Positions 8,126-15,345 of a stretch of 24,322 nt of DNA are shown here, one piece after another (the stretch's first letter is position 1; every line of letters starts with the position of its first letter). The position numbers and the translations under genes were made by a program. This stretch comes from an uncultured Muribaculaceae bacterium. Lineage in GTDB: Bacteria > Bacteroidota > Bacteroidia > Bacteroidales > Muribaculaceae. Location of the stretch: positions 1 through 24,322 of the forward strand of contig CAJUJB010000045.1 of NCBI GenBank assembly GCA_910586595.1, read 5' to 3'. Under the pieces are notes generated by a model. The model saw only the letters and a program-made list of their open reading frames with translations, ran no database searches and was not told the origin of the DNA.

Positions 8126-9991
8126 TTATGCCTTTTCCGATAATTCGAGCCAACGCAGCTCCTTTTCATCAATAATATCGCCTATCTCAGCATAGCGCTG
8201 AGACTTAACTCCGAAATCCGACGACGAGGCATCTCCTGAGGCAAAGAAGGCTTCGAGCTCACTTTTTTCGGTATTCAACGCCTCAAGTTCGGCTTCGAGC
8301 GCCTCAAATTCTTTCCTCTCCTTAAACGACATTTTTGCGGGGCGTTCAGTCTGGCGCCGCTGAGGCTGATCTTTTACTTTAGGTGTAGCTTCGGCAGAGG
8401 GCTGACGTTCCTGCTCATCAAGATAGGCACGGTAATCACTATAATTACCCGGGAAGTCTTTTACGACACCGTTTCCTTCCATCACGAACAAGTGATCAAC
8501 AATATTATCAAGGAAATATCGATCGTGACTTACAACTATCACACAGCCCTTGAAATCAGCCAGATACTCTTCAAGAATACCCAGCGTGACTATATCGAGG
8601 TCATTTGTCGGTTCGTCGAGAATAAGGAAATTAGGCTGACGCATCAGCACTGTGGCCAGATGCAGGCGGCATCGCTCACCTCCACTGAGTGTAAATATAT
8701 ACTTCTGCTGATCAGCGGGCGAAAAGAGGAATCGTTGCAGATATTGCATAGGGGCAATATGCTGGCCTTCCTTGAGCTCGATGTCTTCGGCAAGTTCAGT
8801 AATGGCATCTATTACGCGCTTATTACGGTCGAAAGATATTCCGTCCTGACTATAATAGCCAAATTTCACTGTCTCACCCACATTCCATACTCCAGCATCT
8901 TGCGGCACCAACCCCTGAAGCATTTTTATAAAGGTAGATTTGCCCACACCATTCACACCTACGATACCCAGTTTTTCACCGGGTGCGAAGGTGTATGTGA
9001 AATCGTCAAGAATAATTTTCTCACCGAAGCGCTTCGATACGCCTTCAGCTTCAAATATTTTAGAGCCGACGCGCGAGCTGCTTGCCTCCAGTTTCACATT
9101 ACGCTCGGTGTGTGTGCGGCGTGCCCTCTCTTTAAGGTCATAGAAATTATCTATTCTAAACTTAGCCTTACCGGCCCTGGCCTGCGGCTGACGACTCATC
9201 CATTCCTGCTCGCGACGCAATGTATTTTTCACACGTGCGAGTTCGGCGGTCATAGCCTCTATGCGCTCGGCCCTTCGGCGAAGATACATGTCGTAGTTGC
9301 CTTCGACCTCAAATACCGATGTATCGTCGAGTTCGATGATCTTGTTGCATACACGATCGAGGAAGTAACGGTCATGGGTAACCATCAGCAAAGTTGCCCG
9401 CGAACGGCGAAGATAATTCTCCAGCCATTCAATAGTGGTTATATCAAGATGGTTGGTAGGCTCGTCAAGAATAAGGAAATCGGGATTGCACATCACCGTA
9501 CGTGCAATGGCAAGACGCTTACGCTGTCCACCGCTCAAGCGATCGACCGAGGCTGTCATGTCGGGTAAGCCCAGGCGAGTGAGAAGCTGCCTCATACGGT
9601 CTTCATAATCCCACGCATTGACAAGATCCATAGTATGTACGGCTTCCTCGGTGCGCGCAGTGTCTCCCGACGCCATGGCGAGTGTATATTCACGCACCGC
9701 GGCCGCCATCGGATCGTCATTGTCAAGAGCTGCACTAAGCACAGTTGCTCCGGGGACAAACTCCGGTTCCTGAGGGAGATAACCTACCCGTATACCATTG
9801 CGGAAAACGATGTTGCCACTGTCGGCATCCTCATTGCCAGCTATAATGCTAAGCATTGTACTTTTACCCGTACCATTACGGGCAACAACACCGATTTTAT
9901 CACCTTCATTTACACCAAAAGTCACGTCACCAAATAGCAACCGGTCGCCGTAACTCTTGGTGAGATTTTCTATATTAAGGAAGTTGGCCAT
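8126..9991 (-). CDS. ABC-F family ATPase, Uup-like
   Basis: This is a soluble protein with two nucleotide-binding domains and no membrane segments. With the ATG at 9991 it has 621 residues. The earlier ATG at 10057 lies upstream of the -7 element and so would not be transcribed from it. Domain 1 has Walker A ARNGTGKST, signature LSGGQRKR and Walker B FLILDEPTNHLD. Domain 2 has GVNGVGKST, LSGGERCR and FLILDEPTNDLD. The inter-domain linker (ABC-F arm region) includes EWMSRQPQARAGKAKFR. A charged linker and an alpha-helical C-terminal coiled coil follow (about residues 550-621: KMSFKERKEFEALEAELEAL), the ABC_tran_CTD arrangement of Uup. ABC-F proteins act on ribosomes; Uup-type members are linked to ribosome assembly and DNA stability, not transport. 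The shared promoter region with the divergent porE-like gene may be coincidental. Confidence 0.9.
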   Translation of the reverse strand: MANFLNIENLTKSYGDRLLFGDVTFGVNEGDKIGVVARNGTGKSTMLSIIAGNEDADSGNIVFRNGIRVGYLPQEPEFVPGATVLSAALDNDDPMAAAVREYTLAMASGDTARTEEAVHTMDLVNAWDYEDRMRQLLTRLGLPDMTASVDRLSGGQRKRLAIARTVMCNPDFLILDEPTNHLDITTIEWLENYLRRSRATLLMVTHDRYFLDRVCNKIIELDDTSVFEVEGNYDMYLRRRAERIEAMTAELARVKNTLRREQEWMSRQPQARAGKAKFRIDNFYDLKERARRTHTERNVKLEASSSRVGSKIFEAEGVSKRFGEKIILDDFTYTFAPGEKLGIVGVNGVGKSTFIKMLQGLVPQDAGVWNVGETVKFGYYSQDGISFDRNKRVIDAITELAEDIELKEGQHIAPMQYLQRFLFSPADQQKYIFTLSGGERCRLHLATVLMRQPNFLILDEPTNDLDIVTLGILEEYLADFKGCVIVVSHDRYFLDNIVDHLFVMEGNGVVKDFPGNYSDYRAYLDEQERQPSAEATPKVKDQPQRRQTERPAKMSFKERKEFEALEAELEALNTEKSELEAFFASGDASSSDFGVKSQRYAEIGDIIDEKELRWLELSEKA

Positions 9992-10012
9992 TGCTGATTC
10001 TAAAAAGAGGTA

Positions 10013-10044
10013 CAAAGATACAAATCTTTTTCGTATTTTTGCAA
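10013..10044 (-). promoter_or_regulatory. Promoter of the ABC-F gene
   Basis: The minus strand reads TATCTTTG at 10013-10020, a clean TAnnTTTG, with TTGC 20 bases upstream (10041-10044) as a partial -33 match. Transcription would begin near 10006, about 15 nt before the ATG at 9991, which supports that start. Confidence 0.6.
10034..10041 (+). promoter_or_regulatory. -7 element of the porE-GSCFA-murF/alr operon
   Basis: TATTTTTG on the plus strand matches TAnnTTTG, with a predicted start near 10047 and a leader of about 27 nt. It faces away from the ABC-F promoter. The two -7 elements are only 13 bases apart, so the two polymerases would compete for the same DNA. Confidence 0.55.
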
Positions 10045-10049
10045 TATCG

Positions 10050-10065
10050 AACGCCATGGGGCGTT
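10050..10065 (+). promoter_or_regulatory. Hairpin at the 5' end of the operon leader
   Basis: AACGCC, loop ATGG, GGCGTT is a perfect 6-bp GC-rich stem. It begins within a few bases of the predicted transcription start and ends 9 bases before the ATG at 10075. It could stabilise the 5' end of the mRNA, affect initiation of translation, or be a protein-binding dyad in the divergent promoter. The sequence alone does not decide. Confidence 0.4.
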
Positions 10066-10074
10066 TAAATAGAT

Positions 10075-12048
10075 ATGATTGTACGCAATTACACCTTATT
10101 AATAATATTGGCCATCTGCGCCCTCTCTCTTGGGAGCTGCCGGGGGGCTAAACTCTCTACTGCCAATGAGCAGATGGAGCGCGGCGAGTTTTACGACGCA
10201 TCACGCACCTACCGTAAGATTTACAATAAGCTCACTAAGAAGGAAGAGCGTTCGCTCCGCGGAGAAGTCGCGTTCAAAATGGCGGAATGCCACCGCCGTC
10301 TTAACGAATATGCCCGTGCGTCGGCAGCCTATCAAAATGCCGCCCGCTACGGCTACAACGATTCCATTATCTATCTGCGTATGGGGCAGATGTTATCCGC
10401 GGAAGGCAAGTATGCTCAGGCCATTAAAGCTTATAAAGACTATCTCGACTGGCGTCCTGACGACAAACTCGCCCAGAACGGCCTTATCGGCGCCCAGATG
10501 GGCCTGGAGAAAAAAGGTGGCACAAGGTATGTAGTTAAAAACGCAAAACTCTTCAACTCACGCCGAGCCGATTATTCGCCTATGTATCTCGACCGCTCGC
10601 TCGACCAGCTTTACTTCACCTCCACAAACGAAAAGGTAACTGGCAATAACAAGAGCGAGATTACCGGCATGAAAAAAGGCGACATATGGTTTGTAACGAA
10701 AAACGAACAAGGCCAGTGGAAGCGTCCGGAGCCCGTAGAAGGAGAACTAAATACAGAAGTTGATGAAGGCTCGGCAGCCTTCTCTCCCGATGGATCCACC
10801 ATGTATCTCAGCCGTGCGCGCCGCGAGCCCAACGCAAACACCGGCGTGGAGATTTACACCTCGCAGCGATCGGATGCCAAATGGAGTGCCCCTGTAAAAT
10901 TTGAGATTACAGCCGACACAATATCCAGCTATGCCCATCCGGCCGTATCGCCCGACGGCCAGTGGCTCTACTTCGTATCTGATATGCCCGGAGGCCAGGG
11001 AGGACTGGATATATGGCGCATCAACCTTAACGAGCGCCAAGGGTCTCTTGAAAATCTTGGCGAATGGATTAATACTCCCGGCGACGAAATGTTCCCTACA
11101 TTCCGCACGGATTCAGTCTTCTATTTTTCCTCAAACGGCCACCCGGGCTACGGAGGTCTCGATATTTTCAGAGCTGAGCTCACCCGGTCGGGTGGATGGA
11201 ATATGTCCAATATGGGCACACCTATAAACTCTACGGCAGATGACTTCGGCATGACTTTCGGAGAGGGCGAGAGTGGCTTCTTCAGCAGTAACCGAACCGA
11301 TAATCGTGGTTACGACCATCTCTTCTCTTTTGAGTTGCCTGAATTGAAAATAATCATCTCCGGATGGGTACTTGACAAAGATGAGGAACCGGTTCCGAAT
11401 GCCGTGATACGTATCGTCGGCAATGACGGCTCGAACCAGAAGCAAGTTGCCCGTAACGACGGCTCCTTCTCCTTCCCTCTCGACCGTGGCGTGAGCTATG
11501 TGATGCTTGCAGGCGCGAAGGGATACCTTAACGCAAAGCAGGAATTTACCTCCGATACCGCCGAAGAAGATGCAGAGTATGGAGTGGATTTCATCCTCGC
11601 CTCCATTACAAAGCCTGTTGTGGTGGACAACATCTTCTATGATTTTGACCGCGCGACCCTCCGACCCGAGTCAAAAACCGCCCTCGACGAAATGGCACAG
11701 ATTCTCCGCGATAATCCTAACGTAACAATCGAAATGGCCTCGCACACCGACCGCAAAGGCAGCGACGAATATAATATCGATCTGTCGAGCCGACGTGCGC
11801 GTTCAGTGATTGACTACCTGATTTCGGTAGGTATTGCGCCCGAGCGCCTGCAAAGTCAGGGTTATGGAAAATCTCGGCCCAAAACCATAACGAAGAAACT
11901 CGCCCGCGAATATCCACAATTTCCTGAGGGCACAATATTGACTGAAGAGTATATACTTACCCTTCCGGAAGCCGATCAGGAAGTGGCGGATCAAATCAAC
12001 CGTCGCACAGAATTTCAGGTACTTTCGATCGATTATCAAATGTTCTGA
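10075..12048 (+). CDS. PorE-like T9SS lipoprotein (TPR-PD40-CRD-OmpA)
   Basis: The 657-residue product has a lipoprotein signal with lipobox LSLGSC (Cys22). It carries TPR-like repeats (about 28-145: KMAECHRRLNEYARASAAYQ, LRMGQMLSAEGKYAQAIKAY) and a PD40-type beta-propeller (about 155-420) with repeats such as AAFSPDGSTMYLSR, PAVSPDGQWLYFVSD and PTFRTDSVFYFSSNG. A CarboxypepD_reg-like domain follows (about 428-515), then a C-terminal OmpA peptidoglycan-binding domain (about 520-655) with IFYDFDRATLRPES, SHTDRKGSDEYN and LSSRRARSV. This exact order is that of PorE of Porphyromonas gingivalis, a type IX secretion component that anchors the machinery to peptidoglycan on the periplasmic face. Several such proteins can exist per genome, so orthology to PorE is likely but not certain. 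It heads an operon with the GSCFA gene 9 bp downstream. Confidence 0.85.
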   Translation: MIVRNYTLLIILAICALSLGSCRGAKLSTANEQMERGEFYDASRTYRKIYNKLTKKEERSLRGEVAFKMAECHRRLNEYARASAAYQNAARYGYNDSIIYLRMGQMLSAEGKYAQAIKAYKDYLDWRPDDKLAQNGLIGAQMGLEKKGGTRYVVKNAKLFNSRRADYSPMYLDRSLDQLYFTSTNEKVTGNNKSEITGMKKGDIWFVTKNEQGQWKRPEPVEGELNTEVDEGSAAFSPDGSTMYLSRARREPNANTGVEIYTSQRSDAKWSAPVKFEITADTISSYAHPAVSPDGQWLYFVSDMPGGQGGLDIWRINLNERQGSLENLGEWINTPGDEMFPTFRTDSVFYFSSNGHPGYGGLDIFRAELTRSGGWNMSNMGTPINSTADDFGMTFGEGESGFFSSNRTDNRGYDHLFSFELPELKIIISGWVLDKDEEPVPNAVIRIVGNDGSNQKQVARNDGSFSFPLDRGVSYVMLAGAKGYLNAKQEFTSDTAEEDAEYGVDFILASITKPVVVDNIFYDFDRATLRPESKTALDEMAQILRDNPNVTIEMASHTDRKGSDEYNIDLSSRRARSVIDYLISVGIAPERLQSQGYGKSRPKTITKKLAREYPQFPEGTILTEEYILTLPEADQEVADQINRRTEFQVLSIDYQMF

Positions 12049-12057
12049 TTATCCGAA

Positions 12058-12918
12058 ATGCGTTTCCGCACAGAAATCGAATGCCGCCCGTCGGCATGGA
12101 AGATAAATCATGACACCCCGCTTGTGATGCTGGGGTCGTGTTTTACCGACGAAATAGGGTCGCGTCTGGACTCCGACGGATTCCAAGTAATACACAATCC
12201 TTTCGGGCCATTGTATAATCCTATCTCGGTCACCCGCTGTCTTATGCGCGCGGCTAAATGTGAATTATATAATGAAGCTGACCTGACGGAGGGCCCCAGA
12301 GGCTACCATTGCCTGGATTACGCTTCCCGTTTCAGTGGCAATGACCAAAGCGAGCTCCTGGCCTCAATCAACTCCACCCTGCTCAAACTGCACTGCGCCT
12401 TGACATCGGCCCCTGTGCTAATAATAACCTTAGGTTCGGCTTTTGTTTTCGAACTGATGACTACCGGAGTCTGCGTAGGGAATTGCCATAAATTCCCGGC
12501 AGACCGCTTCAAGCGTCGGCTACTCTCTACAGATGAGATATTCAACTCTCTGGCCAATTGTATACAGACCCTTCGAGACACCGGCGTAGAAAAGATAATA
12601 TTTACAGTAAGCCCTATACGCCACCTCGCCGATGGACTGCACGGCAACACTCTGAGCAAGGGTACACTTCATGTAGCTCTTAACCGACTGCTTGAAGCAT
12701 ATCCTGACCTCTGCTCATATTTCCCGTCTTATGAAATAATGATTGACGACCTCCGTGACTACCGTTTCTATGCCCCCGACATGAAACACCCGTCGGAAGT
12801 CGCCGTAGAATACATTTACGGCATATTCGCCGATACTTACTTTTCCAAGGAGACCCGCAAATTGGCAGAAGAATTTCTCCGGCGCCAGAAAGCGGCCCTC
12901 CACCGTCAAATATTATGA
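12058..12918 (+). CDS. GSCFA domain protein
   Basis: The 286-residue cytoplasmic-looking protein carries the name-giving motif of the GSCFA family as GSCFTDEIG (residues 26-34). It is followed by NPFGPLYNP (about 46-54), TLGSAFVFE and the segment SPIRHLADGLHGNTLSKGTL. The fold is thought to be SGNH-hydrolase-like. The biochemical activity of the family is not established. In Bacteroidetes the gene is commonly placed directly before the MurF-Alr fusion, as here, so a role in cell-wall precursor metabolism is a reasonable guess. It overlaps the next gene by 4 bases (ATGA), implying coupled translation, and follows the PorE-like gene by 9 bases. Confidence 0.88.
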   Translation: MRFRTEIECRPSAWKINHDTPLVMLGSCFTDEIGSRLDSDGFQVIHNPFGPLYNPISVTRCLMRAAKCELYNEADLTEGPRGYHCLDYASRFSGNDQSELLASINSTLLKLHCALTSAPVLIITLGSAFVFELMTTGVCVGNCHKFPADRFKRRLLSTDEIFNSLANCIQTLRDTGVEKIIFTVSPIRHLADGLHGNTLSKGTLHVALNRLLEAYPDLCSYFPSYEIMIDDLRDYRFYAPDMKHPSEVAVEYIYGIFADTYFSKETRKLAEEFLRRQKAALHRQIL

Positions 12919-15179
12919 CACTTAACGATTTCGATCCAGTCGCTTGTCGCTACGATTATCTCGTTACAGACAGCCGCTCAGTTTTTAATCCTTCAAAGAC
13001 AATCTTCGCCGCTATACGCACAGATCTCGGCGATGGTCATAATTATATCTCCGATTTATATCGCAAGGGCGTTCGAGCCTTCATAGTTGACAATTTACTG
13101 GAAAATGCGCCTGCAGACGCAACCTTTATTGTGACTCCGAACGTGCCTAAATATCTTTCCGACATTGCTCGTACCCGTACCAGCAGCCTCTCAAAAGGAA
13201 TAATTGTAACCGGAAGTGTGGGGAAAACCACTATGAAGGAACTGCTTTATCAATCGTTGATCGGCGAATGTGACGTACGCCGCAGCCCCAGAAGCTGGAA
13301 TTCAAGCATAGGTGTTCCGCTGGCAATCTGGGATATGACGAGGAAGCCTGGAGATAACCCGTTTCTGATAACCGAAGCTGGCATAGACGGCCCCGGACAG
13401 GGGCAATTTTTATCGGAAATACTGGCAGGATCGCATTCAACTGCAGTCATCACCCCCATAACAGACGAGCACGACGAGGCGTTCAAATGTCATGCCGACA
13501 AGATCAAAGAAAAGATTGACCTCATCTCACATTGCTCAACTATTATTTACGCCGACACTGATGCCGAGCTAAGAACTCAGCTGGAAATGCGCATGCCAAA
13601 CGCCAACCTTATCGCGGTCAAGCAAGATGGACATACTTCAATATATCACGCATTGGCAGCCAAAGTTATCGAGCATATCGGCATTCCCTCCCAGGCGCTA
13701 AAGAAACTTGACACCCTTCCTTTAGTGAATAAACGGCGGGAGATTTCTGCCGGAAGCTTCGGCAACACTATTTACCGTGATTACTTCACGGCAGATCTAC
13801 GGTCGCTCCAGGACGCCCTCGACTTCATGCTCCGGCACACATCGCCCTTGCATAGCACTGCCCTATTCCTCGGCGATCTAATCGACGGAGGACAGGCCGA
13901 AGCGGTCAAATTGGCACAAGCCTTCGGCATTGACCGAATCGAACCCATGTCAGAAGATCTCCTCACCCGCATCCATGCCGGAAATGAATTCCGCGATATG
14001 CAGATACTTCTTTTCGGTAAGGACAATGAGTGCTTCAGCAAAGTTGCCGAGGCTCTTGAAAGTGCCGGGCACGACACGACCCTCGAAGTCGACCTGGATG
14101 CCATGGCACATAACTATAACCACTATCGAAGTCTCGTTCCTCCCGGAACCGGCATCGTGGCAATGGTCAAGGCGTCGGCTTATGGTGTAGGGGCCGTGGA
14201 AACCGGAAAGAACTTACAGAGCCTTGGAGCATCCTATCTGGCTGTAGCTGTGATTGAAGAAGGCATCACATTACGCGAGGCCGGAATCACAATGCCTATA
14301 ATGGTGTTGAATCCGGTTACCAACCGCTATCCTGCCTTATTTGCCCATCATCTGGAGCCTGCCGTCTTCTCTTATGAAGAGCTCGACCGACTCATTTCCG
14401 AGGCTGAAGCAGCCGGCGTCAGCGACTACCCTGTCCATATCAAACTCGACACTGGCATGCATCGTGTAGGCTTCCTCGACAATCATCTTGAAGAGATTGC
14501 CCGCCGCCTCAACGCCACCAAGGCCGTAAGAACCGCGTCGGTTTTCTCCCATCTTGCTACAGCTGATTGTCTGGACATGGACGCCTACACAAAGCAGCAG
14601 CTAAGCACCTTCTATCACATGACCAATCGTCTGGAAGGTCTTTTGGGTAATACATTCAAACGCCATATTTTAAATACTGCCGGAATGATGCGCTTCGCCG
14701 GCTGCGGGAAATATGAACTGGCAAGGCTCGGCATAGGCCTATACGGCATATCTCCATATCCTGGCCCCGAGGGCGAAGCTCTTCGACCAGTGGCAGCCTT
14801 CCGGTCGCATATCATATCGCTAAAGCATTGGCCCAAGGGCACGCCTATAGGATATGGCTGCCGGAGCATCACACCTGAAGACGATGCGGTAATAGCCACC
14901 GTACCGGTTGGATATGCCGACGGCGTCAACCGCCATTTCGGGCGAGGAAATGCTTCATTTGTTGTGCGTGGCATAGAGTGCCCCACCATCGGAAATATCT
15001 GTATGGATCTATGCATGGTAGATGTATCGGGGGTGCCCGATGTCTCGGTCGGAGATTCGGTTGAAATCTTTGGCCCGGAGATGCCCGTAGAGCGGCTCGC
15101 CTCCATACTCGACACCATCCCTTACGAAATTCTCACATCTGTGTCGCAACGCGTGAAACGAGTGTATGTGAAACGTTAA
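12915..15179 (+). CDS. MurF-alanine racemase fusion, MurF half atypical
   Basis: The 754-residue fusion joins a MurF-like ligase (about 1-388) to a full-length fold-III alanine racemase (about 389-754). The racemase half looks active. It has VAMVKASAYG with the PLP lysine K419, RLGIGLYG, the catalytic tyrosine region PIGYGCRS, and PTIGNICMDLCMVDV. It would make D-Ala for D-Ala-D-Ala. The ligase half, which in other Bacteroidetes adds D-Ala-D-Ala to the UDP-MurNAc-tripeptide, is about 60-80 residues short. The P-loop is TGSVGKTTMKE instead of GSNGKT, and the usual NDSYN(S/A)D motif reads YRDYFTADL (287-295). The segment corresponding to ASIENA reads HTSIYHA, and the sandwich strands before it are mostly missing. 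RSPRSWNSSIGVP and EAGI are kept. The gene starts inside the GSCFA stop codon and a strong hairpin follows it. Confidence 0.9.
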   Translation: MTLNDFDPVACRYDYLVTDSRSVFNPSKTIFAAIRTDLGDGHNYISDLYRKGVRAFIVDNLLENAPADATFIVTPNVPKYLSDIARTRTSSLSKGIIVTGSVGKTTMKELLYQSLIGECDVRRSPRSWNSSIGVPLAIWDMTRKPGDNPFLITEAGIDGPGQGQFLSEILAGSHSTAVITPITDEHDEAFKCHADKIKEKIDLISHCSTIIYADTDAELRTQLEMRMPNANLIAVKQDGHTSIYHALAAKVIEHIGIPSQALKKLDTLPLVNKRREISAGSFGNTIYRDYFTADLRSLQDALDFMLRHTSPLHSTALFLGDLIDGGQAEAVKLAQAFGIDRIEPMSEDLLTRIHAGNEFRDMQILLFGKDNECFSKVAEALESAGHDTTLEVDLDAMAHNYNHYRSLVPPGTGIVAMVKASAYGVGAVETGKNLQSLGASYLAVAVIEEGITLREAGITMPIMVLNPVTNRYPALFAHHLEPAVFSYEELDRLISEAEAAGVSDYPVHIKLDTGMHRVGFLDNHLEEIARRLNATKAVRTASVFSHLATADCLDMDAYTKQQLSTFYHMTNRLEGLLGNTFKRHILNTAGMMRFAGCGKYELARLGIGLYGISPYPGPEGEALRPVAAFRSHIISLKHWPKGTPIGYGCRSITPEDDAVIATVPVGYADGVNRHFGRGNASFVVRGIECPTIGNICMDLCMVDVSGVPDVSVGDSVEIFGPEMPVERLASILDTIPYEILTSVSQRVKRVYVKR

Positions 15180-15196
15180 CCTCGACACTGGCTGAA

Positions 15197-15242
15197 AATA
15201 CAGCGCTCTATGCCAATAAGTTCAGGCATAGAGCGCTGTATT
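15197..15242 (+). terminator. Hairpin ending the porE-GSCFA-murF/alr operon
   Basis: An 18-bp perfect inverted repeat (15197-15214 with 15225-15242; arms begin AATACAGCGC and end GCGCTGTATT) surrounds a 10-base loop, AATAAGTTCA. It begins 17 bases after the murF/alr stop codon. There is no long T tract after it, so it may act as a 3' stability hairpin or need the A/T-rich arm ends to terminate. Confidence 0.75.
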
Positions 15243-15286
15243 ACTATTGGATAACAACAAAAAAATGGCACAAGCATCCGGGATGG

Positions 15287-15318
15287 CTTGGTTTTAATAT
15301 TATTTTGTCCTATCTTTG
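15287..15318 (+). promoter_or_regulatory. Promoter of the Omp28-like gene
   Basis: CTTG (15287-15290), then 20 bases, then TATCTTTG (15311-15318) matches the Bacteroidetes -33/-7 layout with one mismatch in the -33 half. The predicted start near 15324 leaves about 22 nt before the ATG at 15346 and rules out the in-frame TTG at 15316 as the translation start. Confidence 0.65.
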
Positions 15319-15345
15319 TCAACCATAATCCAATACCATAACACA

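Noticed and set aside
8122..8172. An upstream in-frame ATG for the iron-type TonB receptor at 8172
   Set aside because: It would add 17 residues before the signal peptide and overlap the ABC-F gene by 47 bases. The ATG at 8121 gives a normal signal peptide and a 4-base gap.
8492..9568. A 358-codon open frame on the plus strand
   Set aside because: It lies wholly antisense to the well-supported ABC-F gene, its product is not like any protein family I know, and it has no promoter. It is a by-product of codon use in the real gene.
9992..10057. An upstream in-frame ATG for the ABC-F gene at 10057
   Set aside because: It lies upstream of the -7 element at 10013-10020, so it would not be in the transcript; MANFLNIENLTKSYG from 9991 is the usual family start.
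14615..15118. A 167-codon open frame on the minus strand
   Set aside because: It is antisense to the conserved alanine racemase half, with a low-complexity Ser/Thr/Pro-rich product and no promoter.
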